A DNA stretch of 64,000 bases from Ascarosepion bandense (taxonomy: Eukaryota; Mollusca; Cephalopoda; Sepiida; Sepiidae): NCBI GenBank assembly GCA_037127315.1, contig JBBBDQ010001027.1:2393501-2457500 (forward strand), read 5' to 3'. Below the pieces are notes generated by a model. The model was given only the letters and a program-made list of their open reading frames with translations, ran no database searches and was not told where the DNA came from. Of this stretch, positions 41,480-51,811 are shown piece by piece (position 1 is the stretch's first letter; each line of letters starts with the position of its first letter). Both the position numbers and the translations under genes were made by a program.

Positions 41480-42010
41480 TCAGAAGTTATTTGATTACGC
41501 AACCTTGGTTTCAGACTTTAGGTATCTTCAGGTGTTTTATATCAACGTATTCTCCAACGCTTTTTTTCAAAAGCACAACATAAACTTTCAGAAAGAACAA
41601 CTGGAAGTTTAAGATCACTTGAATTTCAAAATAAGGGAAGAGATTGTCAAGAATTGTAAACAGTTTCTTTCAGGTTTGTATGATCCTAAAATATATTTTC
41701 TGATATATGGGTAGGTATTTGAAGGCTTTTCCAATGCGTTTGGTATAATAAAGGAAGGTAAACAAGGTGTTGGGTATAACCTATTTAATATTCATTAATA
41801 TTTCGAAATCAAAATCTTATCTCCAGAATGATAGGAGAGCTTGGTTTCAAGTTGTCCGCTGTTAGATCGTGCCTTTAAACGAATGGTCCTCTTTTGATGA
41901 TGCTGTCGTTAATTGTACAGCATCAGCAGCAGCGAAAGTCTAGCTAGTTTAGTACAATGTTTTTAGGTTTTCTAGCTTGAATGTGGAGTTGATTATACCA
42001 ACCGTTCGAG
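41480..42010 (-). mobile_element. PLE 3' end with GIY-YIG remnant
   Basis: Minus strand 42005-41940 reads STFKLENLKTLY, matching the GIY-YIG region at 32850. 41478-41535 carries AAGTTATTTGATTACGCAAC, CTTGGTTTCAGAC and ATCTTCAGGTG, matching the PLE terminal DNA at 31610-32440. Otherwise decayed. Confidence 0.6.
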
Positions 42011-42022
42011 CCGTTATCATTT

Positions 42023-42058
<36 letters not shown>

Positions 42059-42604
42059 GAGAGAGTGATTGAAAAAAAGCTCCCTTTTTATGTATGAATG
42101 CCCAGCTAGGTGTCCGGTTTTAACACTCTGTATCTTTTTTTTTTTCTTTGGGTTGTTGGTTAAGGGAGAAAATCTACTCGAAACTAAGATTTTGGAAGAA
42201 CTTGAAGATCGAATATAAGATGTTATGTCTTTCCGGGTGAAATCAGCTGAAATTTTTCCTAGACGGCCCGAGAAGCTAGTGGCAAAATCTAGTGCCCATA
42301 TCGAATGTTAAATAAAACCTCATGTTAAACTCTTTCCTCTCATCTCTATTTCTTGGAAGAATTATAATCAATAAACAAATTATAAGTATTAAAAAATGGG
42401 AAGTTACTTTTCAGTCATCGCACACACACACACACACACAGATATATATATATATATAAAATAAAATAAATTCCGATACTCAAATCAGTTGTATGGCCAT
42501 TTCTACATTAAATCTCTAAGAGAAATTTCACACATCATCGGCAAATTCTTTATTTCAAAATAAACCCAGATATTTTACCGGCGGAAGTTAAAAAAAAAAT
42601 ATAT
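42011..42604. other. (CA)n at 42023-42056; otherwise unassigned
   Basis: A second (CA)n-(TA)n lies at 42420-42457. No coding frame recognised. Confidence 0.45.
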
Positions 42605-42697
42605 ATATATCACAGAAAAATTAAAGGGGTGGGATTAATACTTTCTTATTAATTCCACCCCTTTAATTTTAATTTAATTTTTCTGTGATGTATATAT
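42605..42697. repeat. short palindrome with (TA) edges
   Basis: TATATCACAGAAAAATTAAA + GGGGTGGGATTAA pairs with TTAATTCCACCCC + TTTAAT...TTTTTCTGTGATGTATAT; small AT loop. Confidence 0.85.
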
Positions 42698-43062
42698 TAT
42701 TTATTTATCACATATTAAAGCAGACTGATATCATTAGACCAACTATCAATCACACATGTATATACCATAAACACACAGGCACGCGTACATCCTCTAACAT
42801 ACTTACACACATACATACACACACACGAACTCACTACAATTAATGACAGCCTCAGGAGCCAGAAATGACCATTCGTTGAAAGGCATGAACTCGAACACAA
42901 GCTCTCCTACCATTCGGAAGATGAGATTTTGATCTGGAAATATCAATGTATAATAAATAGGTAAAACCCAAAAACTTCTTTACCTTCCTTTATTTTACTA
43001 AATGCGTTGTGATAGCCTTTATACCTAATATACACAATGCCTCAATCAAATTCCAAAACTTT

Positions 43063-43063
<1 letters not shown>

Positions 43064-43110
<47 letters not shown>

Positions 43111-43112
43111 TG

Positions 43113-43163
<51 letters not shown>
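43064..43163. repeat. (TA)n-(TG)n compound microsatellite
   Basis: About 21 TA then about 27 TG units with a GCGTG interruption. Confidence 0.95.
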
Positions 43164-43167
<4 letters not shown>

Positions 43168-43335
43168 GTGTCGTTATACTCGTTTCGAAAAACCCTCCGA
43201 GCACATACGCGAAAGGAAAAAATGGTGATTAAAAAAAAGAACGAGCTAAGCAATTGAACATCAAAGTACGCAGCCCAGAGAAAAAAACCCCGAGACAAAT
43301 AACCTAAAAAAAAAGTGCTCAATACGCAAGTAGAT

Positions 43336-43484
43336 CAAACTAAGTAAATAACTAACCTAGCGAGCCAACGAACCTACCAAGGTTTCACCAAATTGGTTCT
43401 TCAGGGAAAGAAGCCCACTTTCCCTGAAGATCGAATTTGCTGAAACCTTGGTAGGTTCGTTAGCTCTCTAGGTTAGTTATTTGA
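43336..43484. repeat. foldback element with PLE-like centre
   Basis: Arms ~70 bp: AAATAACTAACCTAGCGAGC, GAACCTACCAAGGTTTC, TTCTTCAGGGAAAG pair with CTTTCCCTGAAGA, GAAACCTTGGTAGGTTC, CTAGGTTAGTTATTTG. The centre 'CCTGAAGA ... GAAACC' resembles PLE terminal phrases. A (TA) tract starts at 43485. Confidence 0.85.
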
Positions 43485-43673
43485 TATATATATATGTATA
43501 TATATATAATAACTATAGTAATAGCAGGAAAAGGGAAAAGACGGGGAAGTAAAAACAGAAACAAACGAAGTACATGAACAAAAAGTCAAGCACTCGTAAG
43601 AAAGAAAAAAATCCAAGACGAAAACCCTAACACTAAAGCGCTCAATACGAAAGTAGAGCAAACAAATATATAT

Positions 43674-43932
43674 ATATTTGCCAGATCAAATGGTAGCTTC
43701 CCCTATGTAGATAGGGGTCGCAGGTTCGAATCCTGCCGTATGGCACACATTTTCGTAATAACACTTTATCGTAAAAATAATCAGGCCAGTAGATATAAAT
43801 ATATAATACTGTTTAAATTAAAAACAGAATATCTACTTAAATACGAGTATCGATAAAAAATAATGTTAAAAAAATCCATTTAAAATTGTCAGTGGTTTAT
43901 AACCAAGTTTTGTTAAAATTCGTTAATTTCCG

Positions 43933-43973
<41 letters not shown>
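43674..43973 (+). mobile_element. SINE-L, 5' truncated, ending in (TA)n
   Basis: Begins in the anticodon arm (CCAGATCAAATGGTAGCTTC), variable arm CCCCTATGTAGATAGGGG, T arm GCAGGTTCGAATCCTGC, body as at 40573, end AATTCGTTAATTTCCGTAAT, then (TA)n 43935-43973. Confidence 0.85.
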
Positions 43974-43975
<2 letters not shown>

Positions 43976-44034
43976 TATCAAATAAATGAAAAAGATGGAA
44001 AAATGCTAAATTAAACTAAAACAGAAATGTGACG

Positions 44035-44215
44035 CAAGAATGGAAAATGAAAAAAAATATCGTAAAGGAAGAAGAGGAAAAAGAAGAAGAATGAAAAGAA
44101 GAATAAGGAGAAGAAGGAGAAGAAGAAGAAGAAGGAAAAGAAGAAGGAGGAGGAAAAGAAGAAGAAGAAGGAAAAGAAGATGAAGAAGAAGAAGAAGGCA
44201 AGCGTTAAATACATT
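44035..44215. repeat. purine-rich (GAA/GGA)n tract
   Basis: GAAGAAGAAGGAGAAG-type run on the + strand. The minus-strand Ser/Phe/Leu frames are artefacts. Confidence 0.9.
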
Positions 44216-44690
44216 CGGTGAGTGTATGAAGTGACGAATTGGAGGAAGGAAGAAAAGAAGAAAAATGGAGAATAAAAACAAACAACGAAAGGAAAAAGAA
44301 ATGGAAGACGCATAAATCGTGAAGAAATTAACGGAAAAAAACGGTGAAAGAGAAAGAAAAAGACGACACATATTCACCAAGTAAAAGAAACAAAAAACAA
44401 AAAAGAAATACGAAACACGAAACAATTAAACGAACAAAAAAGAAATACTCTCCAGAAATGTTGGTATAATTATGAATAGCATTAATATGCCATGAAACGG
44501 CAGGTGATCTCCGTTGACAGACATCTGTTCTGAAAACGAAATCAGCTTCTTTTAATATTCCTTCTTGGCCTTTTCGTTATCACTCGTAGAATGGAAATGC
44601 AATGTCATAGAGAAAACGGTCAATAGTTGGCAAAAATTCGCTACTTTTACGAACATCTTTCTTTGAGTAATGTCCTTATACCTTTACTCA
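44216..44690. other. unassigned A-rich sequence
   Basis: No family recognised. Confidence 0.35.
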
Positions 44691-44697
44691 TTGATTC

Positions 44698-44850
44698 TTC
44701 TTCTTCTTTTATGTGCCCTGTCCATTCAGGACGTAGGCGATCATGTCTTTCCACGTCTCCTTATCCCTGGTAGCTCTTAGCACGCCTTCTCTTGTTACAC
44801 CACCCAAACCCCACTCTGCCATTCCACTAGCTAAAGCCCATAAATCTAGA
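44698..44850 (-). mobile_element. LINE-A tail-only copy (compound, second copy)
   Basis: Minus strand ends GACAGGGCACATAAAAGAAG; starts ~140 bp from the end at the same internal point as 25427. Confidence 0.87.
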
Positions 44851-44878
44851 ATATAAATGCATAAAAACTAGCATGGCC

Positions 44879-44939
44879 ACAAAATGAGGGATCAGTTTAT
44901 ATATTGTTTATAATATAGAATTGATCCCCTATTTTACAC
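44879..44939 (-). repeat. hairpin E (H10)
   Basis: Arms AAAATGAGGGATCAGTTTAT and AGAATTGATCCCCTATTTTA; same linkers as H7 in reverse. Confidence 0.88.
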
Positions 44940-44977
44940 ACACATTATAATTTCTTATAAACAGTTTGCATATATAT

Positions 44978-46425
44978 TCTTCTTCTATGCGATGTCTCCT
45001 TTCAGGCGTAGGCGATCATGTCTTTCCACGTCTACCTATCCCTGGTGGCTTTTAGCACGCTTTCTCCTGTTGCACCGTGCAACCCTCGTTCCATCATTCA
45101 CCTGATCAGGTTCTTCAAATATGCTATCCGCTGCTTTCCCCTGTCTCTTTTTCCCTCTAGTTGGCCTGTTAGTATCAGGTTCTCCAAGCCCTCTTTCCTC
45201 ATTGTCTGTCCCATGAACTCTTCCTGATGCTCAGTATTAATTTCCTTTTTGTTTCCATCATTTCCAAAAACCTCGTCCTTGCTCACGTGCTCGGTCCATG
45301 ATATTTGCAGCATCCTTCTGTTTAACCACATTTCAGTTGCTTCAAGCTGTTCCTCCATCTTCGAAGATATTGTCGAACATTCACTGCCATATTGAAGAAC
45401 CAACATCACATAGCAATCCAGTACCCTCTTCTTTGTTTCTAGCGAAATTGTCCTGTTTCTTAATACTTTACTCAACTTCTGAAATGCTTCCTTCGCCATG
45501 CCAATTCGCCTTCGGATCTCAGTCACATTTTCCGTCTTCTGTTAGAACACTTCCTAGGTATTTAAATTTCCATACCTGCTTGATTTTAGAGTCCCTCACC
45601 TGTAATTGGAATTTTAGTCTGCCCTTTTTGCTGATGACAATGCATTCGGTTTTCTCGCAGTTTATTTGTAGCCCTTTCTTGTCACTCACTTCAGCTACCC
45701 TCTTGTAGTTTTCTTTCCGTGTCTGCTATCAGCACTATATCATCTGCGTATCTTATATTGTTTAAATTGTGGCCTCCGATAACGAATTCTGGCATAACTT
45801 CTACGGTTCTCAGAATAGTCAAGCTGTATAAGTTGAATAGATCCGGTGAAAAGACGCATCTTTGTCTTACAATCTTTCAATCTTAGTATAATTGCTGAAT
45901 TCGTTACCTGTCCGTATGCAGACAGTTTGCTGCCAGTAGAGATTCTTGATTACTCTTTCCGAAATATGTCGAGGCTGCCATGCATCTCCGTCTATTCTTT
46001 GGGGCGTATTTTTGCCAAACGCCTTTGCATAATCAATAAAACATAGGTACAAGCCCTTCTTCATTTGTATTGCCCTTTCAAAGAGCATCCTAATCATAAA
46101 CATAGCGTTCCTTGTTCCAGTGTCTTTGACGAAACCGCACCGTTCTCGTCCTATCTCTGGCCTGATTCTGCTTCTCGCTCTCTTCATCAGGATTCGGACG
46201 ATCAGTTTTGGTACATGGCTCATTAAACTGATGGCTCCTTGGATTTCGCACACGTTTACTCCTGGCTTCTGAGGCAGTGCTATGAAGGTCAACTTGCTGA
46301 GGTCATCTGGTATTACACCACTATTATAAATTTCATTTATTATTTCTGTAATTTTCTCTAAGCCATATTCTTCCAGGGCTATCAGCAGCTCTATGTCCCG
46401 CTGTTTAGTTTCTGTTTAGTTTAGC
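44978..46425 (-). mobile_element. LINE-A, longest copy (RT and C-terminus)
   Basis: Minus strand from 46292: FIALPQKPGVNVCEIQGAIS, LMSHVPKLIVRILMKRARSR, CGFVKDTGTRNAMFMIRMLF and GLYLCFIDYAKAFGKNTPQR (RT motif A; first Asp kept, later Asp changed to Gly). Then the YADD region near 45740, RRIGMAKEAFQKLSKVLRNR, KKRVLDCYVMLVLQYGSECS and RKEGLENLILTGQLEGKRDR, to the 3' end. Frameshifts (for example near 45870 and 45540) show it is dead. First copy of a LINE-A / E / LINE-A-tail compound. Confidence 0.88.
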
Positions 46426-46507
46426 CATAAAAAGAAAACCCGAAGTCATGCAAACGTTCCCACACTATTTCAGTTTGGGAAGGTTTCTATGATTTGAAGC
46501 TAATCTT

Positions 46508-46773
46508 CTTCGTCTTCTATATGCCTTGTCCTTTCAGGACGTAGGCGATCATGGCCTTCCACGTCTCCCTATTTCTGGTGGCACTTAGCACGCTTTCTCC
46601 TGTTACACCACGTAACCCCGTTCTGCCATCCACTAGATCAAGCCAATCAAGTACGTTACACGTTGTTTTACCCTGTCTCTCCTTCCCTCTATCTGACCTG
46701 TTAGTATCAGGTTCTCCAAGACGTCCTTACTCATTTCATGCCCGGGGAAATTTTGCTGTCTCTTCCTGATGCT
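46508..46773 (-). mobile_element. LINE-A 3' end
   Basis: Minus strand covers the RKRQQNFPGHEMSKDVLENL-like segment through GGACAAGGCATATAGAAGAC. A reverse SINE-A abuts its 5' side at 46774. Confidence 0.82.
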
Positions 46774-47073
46774 CAGTCAGTTAAGTGCCATACATGATAC
46801 ACGCTTTGGCTGATCATGTCCCAAAAGAGACATGACTGACTGGGCAGAAGATTATCTCACAGTAGGTTGCGGTAGATTAGTTGCCAGGCAAGTCTATAGA
46901 ACCCAATCTATCTTATTATTTAACCCATAACAAGAGGGAAGAAACGGATTAATACTTTTCCTAAGGGTATTTGTGCGTAAGTAAATGACATGAATTCAAC
47001 TGGAATTCGAATTCGACTCCCCGATTTGTCGTTCCGAGTCGATATCTGAGTCGATATCCACTGCACCACAAAC
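46774..47073 (-). mobile_element. SINE-A, near full length
   Basis: Minus strand: TGTGGTGCAGTGGATATCGA with a duplicated GATATCGACTC, B box GAATTCGAATTCC, end CTTAACTGACTGAG. Confidence 0.87.
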
Positions 47074-47611
47074 CTTCGTTAAATTTTGTACAGGAATTAA
47101 CTAGTATTATTTTTAAAATCTGCCGCTGTTCATTCTGTTTGCATTTTGAACTTTATGAAGCCGATGTTTTAAGTTAATGCACACATGTTAGATGCGATGA
47201 AGTAAAGGGAAGCTAGAACAAAAGACGAACCATGCATTTGCAGAAGGCAGTAATAATTGGTTGTTATCAAGAAGGACAATCCAATTACGAAATAGGGACG
47301 TCAGAATCAAAAAAATAAAAATAAAATAAATGAAAATAAAATAAAATAACACCCTGGGAAGTGATAGAACTGACAAGAGAAAATGTGACAAAGAAATATG
47401 AAGATGGATTGGAGTAGCGAAAATGCGTTCCGAAAATTAAACAAACTATTACAAAAACGGGTTGAACCGTGCCGTCTAAAATGACGGCCAAACATTTATA
47501 TCGATACGATACGCCCCACAAAAAATATATATTGATGTACCTACTATTGAGTATCCTATATTAAGACATACTAAAAAAAAAATTAAATTATCCAAACTCC
47601 ACTAGGCGTGA

Positions 47612-47619
<8 letters not shown>

Positions 47620-47653
<34 letters not shown>

Positions 47654-48000
47654 TTTGAGTTATGATAATGTTTAGCGACAAAATTGTTGTTTTCTTTTTC
47701 AGTTGTTTTATTGATAAAAGGCATTTTGGCAAGCAGGTTTTTTGTCGCAAAATGCTTGATATTGGGGAGGGAGAGATAAAGCGTTGATAGTTTTAGTGCA
47801 AAGAATTTGTCACTTTAACTGATGAGGTTCATGCTGAACTCGAAGTTTTAAGGGGACACCGTTATGATGTCGTCATTCGTTAGGGCTACAGTTGTTTTTT
47901 ATTCTGACCTATTCGAGTAACATCACAATAACGGTTTCCTCACGAAATTTCGAAGTCAGCATAAACCTACTCAATTAGAGCGAGAAACTTCTTGGCACGA

Positions 48001-48053
<53 letters not shown>
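47620..48053. repeat. imperfect foldback between (TA)n tracts
   Basis: (TA)n at 47623-47650 and 48004-48052. Between them 47825-47885 (GAGGTTCATGCTGAACTCGA ... CACCGTTATGATGTCG) pairs imperfectly with 47915-47985 (CATCACAATAACGG ... TCGAAGTCAGCATAAACCTA). Confidence 0.75.
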
Positions 48054-48054
<1 letters not shown>

Positions 48055-48180
48055 CGTACAGTGTAGATATAGAAGAATACAAAGGAGTATCCTGTACATA
48101 CAATGGTAGGATAACTCTCTAAGAGAGCTCTAAACATATATGCATATAAATACATATAGAGCAAATATAAGAAAGATTAA

Positions 48181-48377
48181 GGTAGACACGTTTTTTCAGG
48201 GTAAATCGGAAGTATGGGCCTGTTTTAGGCGAACCATCATCAGCTACCGTCTTTATTGTACAAAGGATTTTACACAATTCGTGTAAAATCCTTTGTACAA
48301 TAAAAATGGAAGCTGATGATGGTTCGCCTGAAATAAGGCCCACACTTTCGATTTATCATGAAATAACGTGTCTGCCT
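48181..48377. repeat. foldback element, ~96-bp arms, beside (TA)n
   Basis: 48181-48276 (GGTAGACACG ... GGCGAACCATCATCAGCT ... AAAGGATTTTACAC) is the imperfect reverse complement of 48281-48377; 4-bp loop. (TA)n follows at 48390-48435. The AGCTGATGATGGTTCGCC phrase resembles PLE ends. Confidence 0.88.
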
Positions 48378-48384
48378 TCATTTT

Positions 48385-48439
<55 letters not shown>

Positions 48440-48457
48440 TGTGTGTGTGTGTTCAAT

Positions 48458-48528
48458 TTTCAGAACAATATTGTTTTTTTTTAGGTGATATTTTAAAACA
48501 CCTGAAGAAGAACAATATTGTTCTGAAA
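48458..48528. repeat. short foldback with PLE-like phrase
   Basis: TTCAGAACAATATTGTTTTT pairs with GAACAATATTGTTCTGAA; CACCTGAAGAAGAAC lies in the right arm. Confidence 0.75.
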
Positions 48529-48597
48529 CATGAAAATGTTTGTGCAGTGAATAATGCTCTTATAAACCACTGTAATAAAAATATTACAATATATATA

Positions 48598-48720
48598 ACC
48601 AAGACTGTCTGGGTTCGATTCCTGGTAGTGGATGCGCACTGCTGATGAGTCCCAAATATAGAACAAAACGGTCTTACAGTGCTTTCCGCATTCTGTTGAG
48701 GTCGAATATAAAACTCGATG
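48598..48720 (+). mobile_element. tRNA-derived repeat with hammerhead, 5' truncated
   Basis: Starts at the T-arm half (TCTGGGTTCGATTCCTGG, B box), then the hammerhead-like domain, TTCTGTTGAGGTCG and a short AT-rich tail running into (TA)n at 48730-48782. Confidence 0.7.
48632..48692 (+). ncRNA. hammerhead ribozyme-like motif, type I (copy 2)
   Basis: Intact CTGATGA at 48642-48648; stem II GTCC/GAAC (one mismatch), core GAAA changed to AAAA (G12 to A), ACGGTC with very short stem III, and predicted cleavage after C48673. Stem I: CACTG with CAGTG, extended by ATGCG with CGCAT across an internal loop, as expected for natural type I hammerheads. One core mutation suggests a decayed copy. Confidence 0.72.
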
Positions 48721-48726
48721 ATTTAC

Positions 48727-48784
<58 letters not shown>

Positions 48785-48786
<2 letters not shown>

Positions 48787-49165
48787 TTTACTATTCGTCC
48801 ATGCATTGAATACTGTTGACATATCTGGTCTGGTATTTCAGCAACTCATCTGGGGGTTCTCTAAAAAATCCAAAGGGAGGTCTACAATATAATTAATCCT
48901 GACTTGGCAGCCTGCCTTTAGTCTTTTTTCTCCCATGTGATGTGGCAACATTCAGTCTTTTTGACTCCCATAAGCATGGTCTAAGCGAATCTCCCTGAAA
49001 GCAATATACTGTGCCTTACCCTGTCTTCCGACCTCAAGTGGAATCATTACATTGAATCAATAGCTAATTCTACTGCTAGGAAGGTTGGCTCACTGTGTCG
49101 GAGCAAGAAGTTTTTTTTTCCGCCTGAATTAATCTTGCACATATACAAGTCAACCATCGTGTCTC
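48785..49165 (+). mobile_element. LINE-B fragments in scrambled order
   Basis: 48785-48960 matches the later segment (TIRPCIEYC, then HIWSG and IQREVYNIINPDLAA), while 48965-49165 matches the earlier one (SPESNTL-like, DLKWNHYIESIA-like, GSLCRSKK-like). The order is reversed from the intact element. Confidence 0.72.
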
Positions 49166-49179
49166 GCTTTTATCGTCAC

Positions 49180-49854
49180 GGTCAGTGTAAACATTCGTTT
49201 AATTAACGCTTCCAGAGTGGAGCCAAAATGTCTCTGTCGCCCAGATTAAAGACGCCTACAGATTTTGAGAAACTCATTTGGAAAAATATTATCCTTGACT
49301 AAACATTTATATATTCTCTTGGCTTACGAAAAGTAAGAATGAACATTTGAAAGAAAGAAAAAAATACACATACTTCTTTCACCCACGCACCGAAAAACAA
49401 ATTATACAAATTAGTAATTTTTTATAGAAAATCACTGAGGAAATTTTTATTTTTATCATCAATGAGATGGAGGTTGTAGTCAAACAGAAGAAAGAAACTA
49501 CGAATTTAGGTACCTCCACTCAATTGGCAAAAATTAAAAAAAAACAGCATATCATGTTGTTAAAAGGGCTCAAAACTTAATAAAAACAAAATTTTATCAT
49601 CAAAATGTTTATGCAATTATTAAGAGGAAAGATCAAATTTTGTTGTTATTATTTTTTTAAATTGTTTAAATCCTTCTTAATACGCTCGAAATTGTAATTA
49701 AATTTTTTTTTTTTTCTTCAGCGATTCCTGCTATGTTTACCTAAGGCGACTACAAAGAAAATAGAATCGGTCGAGTAAAATGATTTTGGGGGCAAATAAA
49801 TTTTCCCTCGCTTTCGACCGCCGGTCACGTGATTTCTTTTTCAAATCTCAAAGG

Positions 49855-49855
<1 letters not shown>
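49180..49855. other. mostly unassigned; repeat shared with 19925-20060
   Basis: 49545-49690 matches 19925-20060 (CAAAACTTAATAAAAACAAA, TTATTAAGAGGAAAGATCAA). The remainder is unrecognised. Confidence 0.5.
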
Positions 49856-49906
<51 letters not shown>

Positions 49907-50253
49907 CATGAAATATAGAGAAGAAAATCAACGGTTATATATCCACAATTTATTTCGGTAGTTGTAAAAATTACACACTCTTTTGTCAAACCCGAAAAAT
50001 CAAATAATTTACAATATATAAAATTAGGTTTTTGTCATGGTGGCATCAGCTATTCAACGGATTGAACTCTTCCATCTACTACATATACTTCCCCTCACAA
50101 GAGGTGGTAGCAGAAGAGAGCGATAGGCAGAGACAGAGTGAGATAGCCAATACTGCTATCATAATACCATTGTAAGTCCCAGTTCTAGTATTACTACCTA
50201 ACTCGTATTTATCGTTCTACTAACAGAGTTCCAACTATTTGTATTTCACTGTG

Positions 50254-50317
<64 letters not shown>
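49856..50317. repeat. two long (TA)n tracts with unassigned spacer
   Basis: (TA)n 49856-49904 and 50259-50317. Confidence 0.95.
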
Positions 50318-50319
<2 letters not shown>

Positions 50320-50743
50320 TTATTTCCTATTTTGGTTGTTGTTGTATTATTTCTTGCTGGACTTCTTAACCGGGTTCACGACAGTTTTTGCCATAATTAA
50401 ATTTTACCAGCACTCAATTTTACTAAAACGGTCTCAATACATTTATATTGTAGAACAACCGAGAATTTTCAAAATTAGGGAGGCAGTTACTTAACGATCT
50501 TAAAACACTTTAATCCAAGTTTGTATAACCCCAAGATGTATTTCTTTATAGGTGTGATTACATCTGGACATTAATTCTGATCTTTCATTTTGTATTTTAT
50601 TTTTGTTCCGGAACATTAATGTAGCTAACTTTTTCTCTTGGTATAATCTGCAGTCGTCACTCCCACCCATTGTAAACTGTTATGGGGTTATCCCTTTTCA
50701 TAAAGATAGACTCGTCCTGAGTATACTTATACTACTGCTATAG

Positions 50744-50972
50744 AAGCGGGACTGGAGAACGCCGCGTTTTCTAGCGGTTATTCCTTTGACACTGTCAGCT
50801 CTCTACCTTCGGGCGGAGAGCATTAACCCATTCGTGGCTCCGCCGAAGGTTAGAGTCACGACTGGGCAAAATTAGACACCTATTTTTGGCTGGGTTATAT
50901 GGCCCGGAGGACTCACGCTAAAAAGGCCTTGTGCCGCAGTTTGCACAGTGGGAGGGCAAATAAATACAGAAT
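50744..50972 (-). mobile_element. element D, copy 2
   Basis: Minus strand: GTCCTCCGGGCCATATAACC, CTTCGGCGGAGCCACG, CTCTCCGCCCGAAGG and GCTGACAGTGTCA, in the order of the copy at 14971-15206. No clear target duplication seen. Confidence 0.7.
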
Positions 50973-51179
50973 ACTAAGTTTTTACAGAAAGTTAACCGTA
51001 AAATACGATAGTCCAGAAAGAGATTAGCAATCAGTACACAATAGTTCATAGTAGCTCTGTGTTCCACTCATCGAGAAGATTATTACGCCGAACCCGTCAC
51101 ATTACGACCCGGACATACTCAATATACTACGGCTTCACTTCCAGAGACCTGTACATATACATTTTACTAACCCGCATTC

Positions 51180-51647
51180 CTGGACTACTAATCTTCATTC
51201 AAGTCTGTATCCTTACGTTAATACGCCTCTTTTCTATCTCATTACTGGTCGTTGTTCATTTATTTGTGCGGACTCCATTCCCGGGATCCACAACACCTGG
51301 ACTACTAATCTTCATTCAAGTCTGTATCCTTACGTTAATACACTTATTTTCTATCTCAATTACTGGTCGTTGTTCATTTATTTGTGTGGACCCCATTCCC
51401 GGGATCCACAACACATGGACTACTAATCTTCATTCAAGTCTGTATCCTTAAGTTAATACACTTATTTTCTATCTCAATTACTGGTCGTTGTTCATTTATT
51501 TGTGTGGACCCCATTCCCGGGATCCACAACACATGGACTACTAATCTTCATTCAAGTATGTATCCTTAAGTTAATACACTTATTTTCTATCTCAATTACT
51601 GGTCGTTGGTCATTTATTTGTGCGGGCCCCATTCTTGGGATCCACAA
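51180..51647 (+). repeat. 118-bp tandem repeat, ~4 copies
   Basis: Units start at 51180, 51297, 51415 and 51533 (CTGGACTACTAATCTTCATT ... GTCGTTGTTCATTTATTTGT, CCCGGGATCCACAACAC). Copies 2-4 are nearly identical. 118 is not a multiple of 3, so the open frames that overlap here shift between copies and are not a gene. Confidence 0.93.
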
Positions 51648-51811
51648 CATAAACTTTGGCTTTTTTATTATACTCTGTGGTATATCAGGGTCTTTATCAT
51701 TCTTTTGTTTTCATTTTCACAATTAGCTAGCCATTTTGGTATCATTTTTTAAATTTTTCACCTTAAATGTATATATGTGATTATTCCATTTGTCTTAGTA
51801 TATATTTTATA

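Larger units (their letters stand above)
50400..51805 (-). mobile_element. PLE 3' end, split by element D and a 118-bp tandem array
   Basis: 50400-50740 matches PLE C-terminal/terminal DNA at 32440-32740 (GTTTGTATAACCCC / GTTTGTATGATCCT; GTGATTACATCTGGACAT). 51720-51800 reads, on the minus strand, a GIY-YIG-region remnant (RQMEKSHIYI-like, then GEKFKK). The ~900 bp between are later insertions. Confidence 0.55.

Noticed and set aside
47815..47870. CTGATGAG followed by CGAAG, a possible third hammerhead
   Set aside because: The GAAA core is GAAG, no GTC cleavage site pairs with a stem I, and the sequence is one arm of a larger imperfect foldback (47825-47985).
51059..51726. Repeated-domain protein across the 118-bp array
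   Set aside because: 118 is not divisible by 3, so each monomer is read in a different frame; the open frames are chance.
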